Positions 1-6,364 of a stretch of DNA of 15,002 nt are shown here, one piece after another. The stretch comes from JBBKWX01 sp037969175. Lineage in GTDB: Bacteria; Bacteroidota; Bacteroidia; AKYH767-A; JBBKVM01. Each line of letters starts with the position of its first letter. Positions within the stretch are counted from its first letter, which is position 1. Location of the stretch: contig JBBKWX010000020.1 in the NCBI GenBank assembly GCA_037969175.1, forward strand, positions 1 through 15,002, read 5' to 3'. The position numbers and the translations under genes are program-made. The notes under the pieces were generated by a model. The model had not been told where the DNA came from. It ran no database searches and saw nothing but the letters and a program-made list of their open reading frames with translations.

Positions 1-567
1 TTTGAAATAGAGCCTTCCTGGGATTATGCCCAAGTATTGGTTTCATCAAATGGAGGAGCAAATTGGGATCCTCTTTGTGGAAAATATACTAAAGCAGGAA
101 GTAATTTTCAGATTCCAGGTGAACCGATCTATGATGGATTTCAAAACGAATGGGTATCCGAAGAAATGAATCTCGAAGATTATTTAGGAATGAATGTCCT
201 TTTTAAATTTGATTTTGCAAGCGATGGATTTCAGGAATTTGACGGGATCTACGTAGATGATATATCTGTAGAAATCAGTCCGGCAGGGATAACCGGGATC
301 TTTGCAGCTATAAATGATCAACCTTTACTTGGTCAAAATATACCAAATCCTGTGCATGGTAGTACCTATATCAATTATCAGGAAGTCAGTCGGAACAGTG
401 TTCTCAGAATAATAGATGCGTTGGGCAGAACGATTTTTGAAAGTAAATTAATAAATGCTTCCGGCAATGTTCAAGTTAATACTGAAGGCTGGCAAAGAGG
501 TGTATATTTTTACTTTGTAGAAGGTGAGGGAATGAAATCAGAGAGTTTTAAAATGGTAGTTTATTAG
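1..567 (+). CDS. Secreted protein C-terminus with type IX secretion sorting domain (partial; possibly an M14 carboxypeptidase)
   Basis: The 5' end is cut by the window; the frame is open from base 1 and stops with TAG at 565-567, leaving about 188 residues. The first ~95 residues form a beta-rich jelly-roll-like module (SSNGGANW, YDGFQNEW, FKFDFASDGF, DGIYVDDISVEI) of the kind that follows the catalytic domain in secreted Bacteroidota M14 carboxypeptidases and M6/immune-inhibitor-A-like peptidases. The last ~75 residues are a typical type A T9SS sorting domain: LGQNIPNPV, then an IDALGR strand, then GVYFYFVEG and a short basic tail. Such domains direct export across the outer membrane and are usually removed or lipidated at the surface. 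The sorting domain is clear. The peptidase assignment is inferred only from the accessory module, because no catalytic residues are inside the window. Confidence 0.85.
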   Translation, partial: FEIEPSWDYAQVLVSSNGGANWDPLCGKYTKAGSNFQIPGEPIYDGFQNEWVSEEMNLEDYLGMNVLFKFDFASDGFQEFDGIYVDDISVEISPAGITGIFAAINDQPLLGQNIPNPVHGSTYINYQEVSRNSVLRIIDALGRTIFESKLINASGNVQVNTEGWQRGVYFYFVEGEGMKSESFKMVVY

Positions 568-640
568 TACTAAAGTAGTATTTTACTCAAGATTAGGTTT
601 TTGTATTTTTATTAATATTCCTTCTCCTTCTGCTTCTATT

Positions 641-684
641 GTAAGATAGATGACAATTGCATCCGGCGATGCTTTTTATCTTAC
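641..684 (+). terminator. Nested hairpin, probable terminator or leader structure before egtB
   Basis: An inner hairpin (GCATC 659-663, loop CGGC, GATGC 668-672) is followed directly by five T residues at 673-677, as in an intrinsic terminator. An outer 7-bp stem (GTAAGAT 641-647 with ATCTTAC 678-684) encloses it. It lies 73 nt past the upstream stop codon and ends 15 nt before the egtB start. It could end the upstream secreted-protein transcript or shape the egtB leader. The stems are short, so termination strength is uncertain. Confidence 0.45.
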
Positions 685-699
685 TCAAAAGTATTAGAA

Positions 700-1881
700 A
701 TGGAAATAGTACAGAAAAATAGTTCAGAGTTACTTTTAAGATATACTAAGATCAGAGAGCGAAGCATTTTGCTCTGTTTTGATCTGCATCCGGAAGATCA
801 GGTTGTACAACCTATCGCAGATGTGAGTCCTCCCAAATGGCATCTGGGTCATACTACCTGGTTTTTTGAGACTTTTATTCTGAAGAAATTTTATCCGGAT
901 TATCAAGACTTCCATCCTGATTTTAGCTTTGTATTCAACTCATATTATGAAACTGTTGGTAAGCGGGTATTAAGGGCCAACCGTGGAAATATGACACGCC
1001 CATTGTTAACGGAAGTCCATAAGTATCGAAAACATGTAGATGCAAAAATAGCTGAGCTACTTAGTTTATCTATACAGGATGAAAATCTATTTTCAGAAAT
1101 AATGGAACTTGGACTTCAGCATGAGCAACAGCATCAAGAATTATTAGCAACCGATATCAAATATATTTTCGGACATAACCCACTGTTTCCCGCTTTACCT
1201 GATTTTCCGGTAAAAGAAAATGAAGTACAAAAAAACGATCTTTCCTTTATTTCAATCATTGGAGGAATAGTCAAGATAGGACATACTGATTCAGGATTTT
1301 GTTTTGATAATGAGTTAGGTGCACACAATGTATTGATAGAAGATTTTGAGATCCGTAAAAATTTGGTGAGCAATTCTGAATACATAAAGTTTTTAGAAGA
1401 TGGTGGATATAAAAAGTTTGAATTTTGGTTGAGTGATGGTTGGGAATGGTTAAATAAAAACAAGATCCAGGCTCCTATGTATTGGCATAAGATCGAAGGT
1501 TCCTGGTACAGATATTCTTTTGAAGGTCTCAAAGAAGTTGATCCTGATGGCATACTTACCCACATTTCATACTATGAAGCAGACGCCTTCGCAGCCTGGG
1601 CAGATATGCGGCTTCCTACTGAATTTGAATGGGAAGCTGCAAGCAAAAATCTTGATTGGGGACAGCGATGGGAATGGACCAAAAGTGCTTACCTGGCTTA
1701 TCCCGGATTTAAAAAAGCAGAGGGTGCAATAGGAGAATACAATGGCAAATTTATGATCAATCAAATGGTGCTGAAAGGAGCTTCTATAGCAACACCACCC
1801 GGGCACAGCAGATATACTTACCGTAATTTTTTTCAAGCATGGCTTCAATGGCAATTCACAGGCATCAGACTGGTACGATGA
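700..1881 (+). CDS. egtB: Ergothioneine biosynthesis sulfoxide synthase EgtB
   Basis: Non-heme iron enzyme that uses O2 to join hercynine (N-trimethyl-histidine) to a thiol donor, giving the S-C bond and sulfoxide of the ergothioneine precursor. The N-terminal DinB-like four-helix domain (about 10-160) carries the iron ligands: H51 in HLGHTTWFFE and the HX3HXE motif HEQQHQE at 141-147. The C-terminal FGE-sulfatase fold (about 183-393) ends in the family signature: GAIGEYNGKFM, NQMVLKG, TYRNFF, WQFTGIRL. At 393 residues it is slightly shorter than actinobacterial EgtB, but all signature blocks are present. No egtA, egtC or egtE is in the window, so the thiol donor may be cysteine rather than gamma-glutamylcysteine (inference). 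The next gene, egtD, overlaps by ATGA, which implies translational coupling. I saw no clear TAnnTTTG promoter upstream. Confidence 0.94.
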   Translation: MEIVQKNSSELLLRYTKIRERSILLCFDLHPEDQVVQPIADVSPPKWHLGHTTWFFETFILKKFYPDYQDFHPDFSFVFNSYYETVGKRVLRANRGNMTRPLLTEVHKYRKHVDAKIAELLSLSIQDENLFSEIMELGLQHEQQHQELLATDIKYIFGHNPLFPALPDFPVKENEVQKNDLSFISIIGGIVKIGHTDSGFCFDNELGAHNVLIEDFEIRKNLVSNSEYIKFLEDGGYKKFEFWLSDGWEWLNKNKIQAPMYWHKIEGSWYRYSFEGLKEVDPDGILTHISYYEADAFAAWADMRLPTEFEWEAASKNLDWGQRWEWTKSAYLAYPGFKKAEGAIGEYNGKFMINQMVLKGASIATPPGHSRYTYRNFFQAWLQWQFTGIRLVR

Positions 1882-2825
1882 TAAGCGAACAATTTGCAAA
1901 AGATGTTTATGAAGGACTGGAAAGTATTCCTAAATTCATCAGTTCAAAATATTTTTATGATGAAACAGGTGATGCATTATTCAAACAGATCATGTCACTT
2001 CCGGAATATTATCTGACAAAAAGTGAATTCGAAATACTTGATACACATAAACAGGAATTACTGCAACAATTTTTAGGTAGTAATGATAGATTTGAACTGA
2101 TAGATTTTGGAGCCGGTGATGGTTTAAAAACAAGGATCCTGTTACAACATTTTACAGACAAGGAAATTTCATTTACATATCATCCAATAGACATATCAGG
2201 TAATGCTTTGAACCTTTTGGTAGAAGAATTGAAAGTCAAAATTCCCGGTCTATCAGTGCATCCAATGCAGGACGAATACTTTGGTGCATTGAATAATCTA
2301 AAGGAAAGTAATAACCATAAGGTTGTACTTTTTATGGGTTCTAATATTGGCAACTTCACTGCAGAAAATTGTAAAAATTTCCTCACTGAATTAGGAAATA
2401 ATTTGAACAGCGGTGATTTGCTAATGATCGGAATGGATCTGGTTAAAGATCCCTCAAGGATTCTTGCCGCTTACAATGATTCACAAGGTGTTACCCGGGA
2501 TTTTAATCTAAACCTTCTTAGGAGAATAAATTCAGAATTGGGTGGAGATTTTCAGCTGGATAAATTTTCACATTATGCAGTTTATGATCCTCTAAGTGCT
2601 CAGGCCAGATCATACCTTGTCAGCAAAGCTGATCAGACTGTGAGAATTGATTATCTTGACAATGAATTCAAATTTAAGCGATGGGAGTTAATCCATACAG
2701 AGATCTCTCAAAAATTTTATATAGAGGATATAGAAACAATGGCTATTAATACAGGATTTCAACTTGTTAAAAATTACTTTGATTGCAAACATGAGTTCAC
2801 CGATTCCTTGTGGATCAAAACTTAA
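1878..2825 (+). CDS. egtD: L-histidine N-alpha-methyltransferase EgtD
   Basis: SAM-dependent enzyme that trimethylates the alpha-amino group of histidine to give hercynine, the first step of ergothioneine synthesis and the substrate of the EgtB encoded just upstream. The 315-residue length is usual for the family. Visible motifs are the SAM-binding loop DFGAGDGLKT (76-85), PIDIS (103-107), GSNIGNF (154-160), GMDLVKDP (185-192), a YND-GVTRDFNLNLL block near 199-214 that is typical of EgtD, and HTEISQKF near 273-280. I chose the ATG at 1878 because it forms a 4-nt ATGA overlap with the egtB stop and puts the protein start at the usual place before the conserved KYFYDETG segment. An in-frame ATG at 1839 would add 13 residues lying inside the egtB coding end and looks spurious. 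Confidence 0.95.
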   Translation: MISEQFAKDVYEGLESIPKFISSKYFYDETGDALFKQIMSLPEYYLTKSEFEILDTHKQELLQQFLGSNDRFELIDFGAGDGLKTRILLQHFTDKEISFTYHPIDISGNALNLLVEELKVKIPGLSVHPMQDEYFGALNNLKESNNHKVVLFMGSNIGNFTAENCKNFLTELGNNLNSGDLLMIGMDLVKDPSRILAAYNDSQGVTRDFNLNLLRRINSELGGDFQLDKFSHYAVYDPLSAQARSYLVSKADQTVRIDYLDNEFKFKRWELIHTEISQKFYIEDIETMAINTGFQLVKNYFDCKHEFTDSLWIKT

Positions 2826-2829
2826 AGAA

Positions 2830-3111
2830 ATGAAAGCAATATGGAATGGCCAAATATTGGCTGAGAGTACAGACACTGTGCTCATTGAAGGTATGCACTA
2901 CTTTCCACACAGTTCCATTAAAAGTGAATTTTTTGAAGAAAGCGAAACAAAGAAAAGCGATCCCTGGAAAGGGAAAGCAAATTATTTCAGTATTAAAGTA
3001 AATGGCAGGATCAACAAAGATGCTGCTATTTATTATCCAGCACCCAGTCCGCTTGCCCAAGGTTTAAAAAACAGAGTAGCGTTCCTAAATGGAATTTTAA
3101 TCAAAGAGTGA
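2830..3111 (+). CDS. DUF427 family small protein
   Basis: A 93-residue protein matching the DUF427 (PF04248) pattern: an N-terminal WNGQILAES strand, a conserved GMHYFP turn, SDPWKGKANYFSI in the middle, then AAIYYPAP and a C-terminal VAFLNG. The fold is a compact beta barrel-like domain and its biochemical role is unknown. The ATG at 2830 is 4 nt after the egtD stop and gives the normal family N-terminus; an upstream in-frame start at 2764 would read through the end of egtD and is not credible. Its stop overlaps the next start as TGATG. The placement inside an ergothioneine operon suggests a role linked to thiol chemistry or to use of the product, but that is inference from context only. No signal peptide and no cysteine are visible. 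Confidence 0.85.
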   Translation: MKAIWNGQILAESTDTVLIEGMHYFPHSSIKSEFFEESETKKSDPWKGKANYFSIKVNGRINKDAAIYYPAPSPLAQGLKNRVAFLNGILIKE

Positions 3112-4316
3112 TGCATGAGAAGAAAGTAACATTTGAAAATAAAAATGGGGATAAACTAAGTGGTAAATTAATACTGCCTGTAACGCGCAAACCATTGACG
3201 TATGCCATTTTTGCGCATTGCTTCAGTTGCGGAAAAGATCTGAAAGCTGCCAGAGTCATCAGTAATAAACTGGCTGCTGAAGGCATAGCTGTTTTGCGAT
3301 TTGATTTTTCCGGATTGGGAGAAAGCGAAGGTGATTTTGGGCAATCTGCACTACCCGGAAATATTGAGGATATTTTAGCGGCAGCAGAATATTTGAGATC
3401 AGAGCATCAAGCAGCATCATTGCTTATTGGACATTCACTTGGCGGGGCAGCAGTGATCCGTACCGCACAATTTTTGCCTGAAGTGAAGGCCGTTTCTACA
3501 ATTGGAGCTCCTTTTGATTCCTCACATATTAAAAATTTATTTTCTGAATCGCTTGAAACTATAATCGAAAAAGGTAAAGCTAAAGTTGAGATCGCAGGTA
3601 GATCATTTGAGATCAGTAAAAATTTTCTGGATGATATCTCAAAAGATAAACCTGAAGAAAGTGTAAACAAACTTGACCGAGCACTACTGGTCTTGCATAG
3701 CCCTCAGGATACTATTGTTTCCATCGACAATGCCGCATTGATCTATACAAATGCAAAACATCCCAAGAGTTTCATTTCATTGGATGGAGCTGATCACTTA
3801 TTGTCTAACAATTCGGATGCTGAATATACTGCGGATATTATATCCACCTGGGTAAAGAAGTATCTGGTTACCCAAGATGTGAAATTAGAAACCAAGAAGC
3901 AATCAGTAGCGAGTACCTATGCCGGCACTTTTATTACTGAGATTAATGCCGGGGGCTTTACTATGTTGGCCGATGAACCCTCAAATGCGGGTGGTAGCGG
4001 ACTTGGTCCTACTCCCTATGATCTGCTTACAGCAGCTTTGGGAGCTTGTACATCCATGACCTTGCAAATGTATGCCGGAAGAAAATCCTTGGATCTTGAA
4101 GAAGTGAGAGTGCATGTTCAGCATAATCGAGATTACGCTAAAGATTGTGATACCTGTGATGACCCTAATTCGAAAATTGATGTGTTTGAAAGAGAGATTG
4201 AGCTGATAGGTGACATAGATGATGCCCAGCGTTCTAAATTGCTCTCTATCGCAAACAAATGCCCCGTTCATAAAACTTTAGAAAATACAATAGAAGTAAG
4301 GACAGTTTTACTTTGA
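3111..4316 (+). CDS. Bifunctional alpha/beta-hydrolase / OsmC-family protein
   Basis: A 401-residue two-domain fusion. Residues about 1-252 are an alpha/beta hydrolase with nucleophile elbow GHSLGG (S109), an acidic residue in HSPQD (D200) and a histidine in DGADHLL (H229), which together make a plausible catalytic triad. Residues about 265-401 are an OsmC/Ohr-like domain with the two redox cysteines of that fold: C313 (LGACTSMTLQ) and C384 (ANKCPVHKTL). OsmC proteins reduce organic hydroperoxides with thiols. This fusion is a known bacterial family whose substrate is not established. Two extra paired cysteines, HCFSC (37, 40) and CDTC (346, 349), stand out. The ATG at 3111 overlaps the DUF427 stop (TGATG), so the four genes form one coupled operon. 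A GTG at 3108 would add one residue and is less likely. Confidence 0.9.
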   Translation: MHEKKVTFENKNGDKLSGKLILPVTRKPLTYAIFAHCFSCGKDLKAARVISNKLAAEGIAVLRFDFSGLGESEGDFGQSALPGNIEDILAAAEYLRSEHQAASLLIGHSLGGAAVIRTAQFLPEVKAVSTIGAPFDSSHIKNLFSESLETIIEKGKAKVEIAGRSFEISKNFLDDISKDKPEESVNKLDRALLVLHSPQDTIVSIDNAALIYTNAKHPKSFISLDGADHLLSNNSDAEYTADIISTWVKKYLVTQDVKLETKKQSVASTYAGTFITEINAGGFTMLADEPSNAGGSGLGPTPYDLLTAALGACTSMTLQMYAGRKSLDLEEVRVHVQHNRDYAKDCDTCDDPNSKIDVFEREIELIGDIDDAQRSKLLSIANKCPVHKTLENTIEVRTVLL

Positions 4317-4317
4317 T

Positions 4318-4677
4318 CTATTTAGGTTGATCCTGGATAAGACCAATCACATTTTGATCCGGATCTTTAAAATAGGCTACAAGTCCCACATTTGGAATTT
4401 CATTGATAGGGCTCACCACAACGCCTCCGTATTCTTCAACCTTGATGACTGTTGCCTTAATATCATCAACCTGCATAACAATAACCGGATTTTTAAACAA
4501 ACTTTCTTTTATCGTGACAGCTCCATTTATTCCGTTGTCAGAGTTGTTTCCTGTATCAGCAAGCCAATATGATTTGTCGCCGAACTGATTGAATTTCCAA
4601 TCTAATACCTTCTTGTAAAATTCAAGTGATTTAGTTGGATCTTCTGTAGGTAATTCAAAATGTACTATGCTTCCCAT
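4318..4677 (-). CDS. VOC family (glyoxalase/bleomycin-resistance fold) protein
   Basis: A 119-residue single-chain VOC protein with the two beta-alpha-beta-beta-beta modules of the family: IVHFELPTEDPTKSLEFYKKVLDW at the N-terminus (conserved FY after the first helix) and VAYFKDPDQNVIGLIQ at the C-terminus (the DP-x-N-x-IGL end). Potential metal ligands are H6 in the first strand and a C-terminal acidic position, but the usual late Glu is not obvious (IGLIQ), so metal-dependent activity is uncertain. It belongs to the small VOC group often annotated as glyoxalase or extradiol dioxygenase-like without a known substrate. It converges on the hydrolase/OsmC gene with 1 nt between stop codons. The start ATG at 4675-4677 gives the normal family N-terminus. 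I saw no good promoter box upstream. Confidence 0.85.
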   Translation of the reverse strand: MGSIVHFELPTEDPTKSLEFYKKVLDWKFNQFGDKSYWLADTGNNSDNGINGAVTIKESLFKNPVIVMQVDDIKATVIKVEEYGGVVVSPINEIPNVGLVAYFKDPDQNVIGLIQDQPK

Positions 4678-4807
4678 AATTTCAAGTTTAGTGAATTGAT
4701 TTCAAAAGGTACAAAAAATATGAATTATTGAAAAGTTTTAAATCAAAGCAAACTACAGGTTGAGCTTTTTGAGCAATTGAGAAATTAACACATGAGATAA
4801 TTTAGTA
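4678..4807. other. Intergenic spacer left of the MITE
   Basis: AT-rich spacer between the VOC start and the left target duplication of the MITE. Two near matches to a reverse-strand TAnnTTTG box (CAAAAGGTA and CAAAAAATA near 4703-4720) have the wrong spacing by one base. Nothing else could be supported here. Confidence 0.4.
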
Positions 4808-4816
4808 ATTCCATAT
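4808..4816 (+). repeat. Target-site duplication, left copy
   Basis: ATTCCATAT directly adjoins the left terminal repeat and is identical to 5131-5139. The match stops at both outer ends, as expected of a 9-bp target duplication. Confidence 0.85.
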
Positions 4817-4832
4817 CATTGTTGTCCGGAAT
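4817..4832 (+). repeat. Left terminal inverted repeat of the MITE
   Basis: CATTGTTGTCCGGAAT, exactly the reverse complement of 5115-5130. The match extends 2 bp outward only because the flanking duplication begins and ends with complementary bases. Confidence 0.9.
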
Positions 4833-4900
4833 CCAGTTTCTAATCCTGTCGAATTGCATCATAAGTACTTATCTAAAAGGGGAATCTGTGCTAATTTCAC

Positions 4901-4942
4901 CACAGAGGTCTCAGAGATTTACACAAAGTTCTCAGAGATTGA
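4901..4942 (+). repeat. 21-bp tandem repeat (two units) inside the MITE
   Basis: Two adjacent 21-nt units (4901-4921 and 4922-4942), each starting CACA and ending CTCAGAGATT plus two bases, match at 18 of 21 positions. The first unit also pairs with an inverted copy at 5063-5080. Confidence 0.75.
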
Positions 4943-5114
4943 AGAGAAATTTTCTTTCAATGGACTTTATATGGTATTCGATCTCTTTTTTCTCTGTATA
5001 CCAGTGGTTTTCTAAGAAAATGAAATCACCTCAAAAGAGCCTAGATCAATATGGAAGTATAACTCTGAGGCCCCTGTGGTTTAAAAAAAAGCCTAAAATA
5101 AAAAACTAAAATTT

Positions 5115-5130
5115 ATTCCGGACAACAATG
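5115..5130 (-). repeat. Right terminal inverted repeat of the MITE
   Basis: ATTCCGGACAACAATG, a perfect reverse complement of 4817-4832, directly followed by the right copy of the 9-bp duplication at 5131-5139. Confidence 0.9.
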
Positions 5131-5139
5131 ATTCCATAT
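5131..5139 (+). repeat. Target-site duplication, right copy
   Basis: ATTCCATAT directly adjoins the right terminal repeat and is identical to 4808-4816. Perfect identity suggests the insertion is not ancient. Confidence 0.85.
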
Positions 5140-5285
5140 TAATTGAATGAAATTCTTTTGACTACTTATCATTATATGTTTTTTCCTACTCGCTACTTTT
5201 TAATTTACCTAAACCTCACATAGAACAGAAAAATATTAATCAGCTTGAAACATCAATTCGCAACACTTGCATGTTCATCAGAATT

Positions 5286-6296
5286 TTATCCTTCTTTACT
5301 ATGATATAAAAACACAACAGAACCGGTAAGAGTCAGCAATGCACCTGCCTGATGGATAACTCCCCAAAAAACAGGATCCACTGGGAAATTCAGAATAGTA
5401 AAGACACCAAGAATAAATTGAAACACAACTAATAGAAGAACAAGTTTGCTGGATCTCTTTATTGAAGTAATAGGATTATTTCTGTTCCGTCTCCAGATAA
5501 CAAATGCAAATATCAAAATCAGGATAGCCAGGATGCGATGTATGAATTGAACAGTAGCCATATTCTCTGTTATGTCTTTCAGGATCGTATCCATTGTTCC
5601 TATCGCTTCCGGAAAGAATTTATCTCCCATCAGCGGCCATGTATTGTAAATGAAACCAGCCTTGAGTCCGGCAACAAAAGCACCATATATGATTTGAATT
5701 CCTAAAAGTTTTATAAATGATCTTGCATCCCTGGATGCCGGACTATTTGCAGGGACGGGGTATAGCAGTGTTAACGCTAGCCATAAGGAATATCCGTATG
5801 TAAAAAAGGCAGTACCGAGATGTAAAGCAAGTCTGAAATGGCTTACACTAGGTCGGTCAACCAAACCACTTTTCACCATGAACCATCCAAGGAATCCTTG
5901 AAAAGCACCTAGTGCGAGAAGTATCCAGAGTTTAGATTTATATCCTTCCGGAATCCTTTTTTTAACCCAGAAAAATATAAAAGGAATAATGAACACAAAT
6001 CCAAGTAATCGACCAATAAGCCGATGAAAATACTCCCAGAAAAAAATGGATTTAAAATCTTCAAGACTGTAATGGTAGTTTAGTTTTTGGAATTGGGGCG
6101 AGGCTTGATATTTTTCAAAAGCGATGTTCCATTCAATATCATTCATAGGAGGAAAGGTTCCCATGATCAGATTCCATTCAGTAATACTCAGTCCTGAACC
6201 CGTGAGGCGGGTTATGCCTCCAATATTGACCATTAGAAAGATCAACAAACAACCACTGAGAAGCCAAAATATGATTGGACGATTCTTTTTTATCAT
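5286..6296 (-). CDS. ctaA: Heme A synthase (COX15/CtaA family)
   Basis: Inner-membrane enzyme that oxidises the C8 methyl group of heme O to the formyl group of heme A, the cofactor of aa3-type cytochrome oxidases. The 336-residue length and about eight hydrophobic segments fit the COX15 (mitochondrial/alphaproteobacterial) type. Conserved elements include GGITRLTGSGLS (26-37), EYFHRLIGR (H91), LGWFMVKSGL (136-145), SHFRLALHL (H153, H159), FIHRILA (H253) and VIHQAGALL (H315). The paired histidines are heme ligands in the family. It implies an aerobic heme-A oxidase encoded elsewhere. A TACCTTTG box at 6314-6321 on the minus strand, 17 nt from the start codon, could give it its own promoter. 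A small membrane protein gene lies 68 nt upstream on the same strand. Confidence 0.94.
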   Translation of the reverse strand: MIKKNRPIIFWLLSGCLLIFLMVNIGGITRLTGSGLSITEWNLIMGTFPPMNDIEWNIAFEKYQASPQFQKLNYHYSLEDFKSIFFWEYFHRLIGRLLGFVFIIPFIFFWVKKRIPEGYKSKLWILLALGAFQGFLGWFMVKSGLVDRPSVSHFRLALHLGTAFFTYGYSLWLALTLLYPVPANSPASRDARSFIKLLGIQIIYGAFVAGLKAGFIYNTWPLMGDKFFPEAIGTMDTILKDITENMATVQFIHRILAILILIFAFVIWRRNRNNPITSIKRSSKLVLLLVVFQFILGVFTILNFPVDPVFWGVIHQAGALLTLTGSVVFLYHSKEG

Positions 6297-6313
6297 AAAG
6301 CTTAAGATCGGAG

Positions 6314-6321
6314 CAAAGGTA
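6314..6321 (-). promoter_or_regulatory. Probable -7 promoter box for ctaA
   Basis: The minus strand reads TACCTTTG, a perfect match to the Bacteroidota -7 consensus TAnnTTTG, 17 nt before the ctaA ATG. A TTG that could act as the -33 element lies about 15 nt further upstream (6337-6339), which is closer than usual. The leader would be very short. Confidence 0.5.
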
Positions 6322-6364
6322 GCACAGATTAATTTTCAATGAATATAAATATTTGAAATTATCT

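Larger units (their letters stand above)
4817..5130. mobile_element. Miniature inverted-repeat transposable element (MITE-like, non-coding)
   Basis: A 314-bp element bounded by perfect 16-bp terminal inverted repeats: CATTGTTGTCCGGAAT at 4817-4832 and its reverse complement at 5115-5130. It is flanked by a perfect 9-bp direct repeat ATTCCATAT at 4808-4816 and 5131-5139, the signature of a target-site duplication. It encodes no transposase; the only long open frame inside is low-complexity and translates repeat sequence. The interior holds degenerate copies of an ACCACAGAGG-type motif in inverted orientation, so the transcript would fold into a long stem. A 9-bp duplication occurs in several IS families (for example IS4-like, IS1 and IS256 groups), so I do not assign a parent family. 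It presumably moves in trans with a full-length IS elsewhere in the genome. Confidence 0.85.

Noticed and set aside
568..586. TACTA-AAG-TAGTA hairpin followed by T residues just after the secreted-protein stop.
   Set aside because: A five-pair AT-rich stem with a 3-nt loop is unstable; the nested hairpin at 641-684 is a better terminator candidate.
1839..1877. Upstream start for egtD adding 13 residues.
   Set aside because: The extra residues lie in the end of egtB in another frame and do not resemble EgtD N-termini; the ATGA overlap at 1878 is the better start.
2764..2829. Upstream in-frame start for the DUF427 gene.
   Set aside because: It overlaps 62 nt of egtD and adds residues not expected for the family; the ATG at 2830 fits.
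4819..5109. A 96-codon open frame with a TTG start inside the MITE.
   Set aside because: It begins inside the terminal repeat and translates the internal CACAGAGG-type repeats (SQRFTQSSQR-like low complexity). It has no domain features, so it is not a gene.
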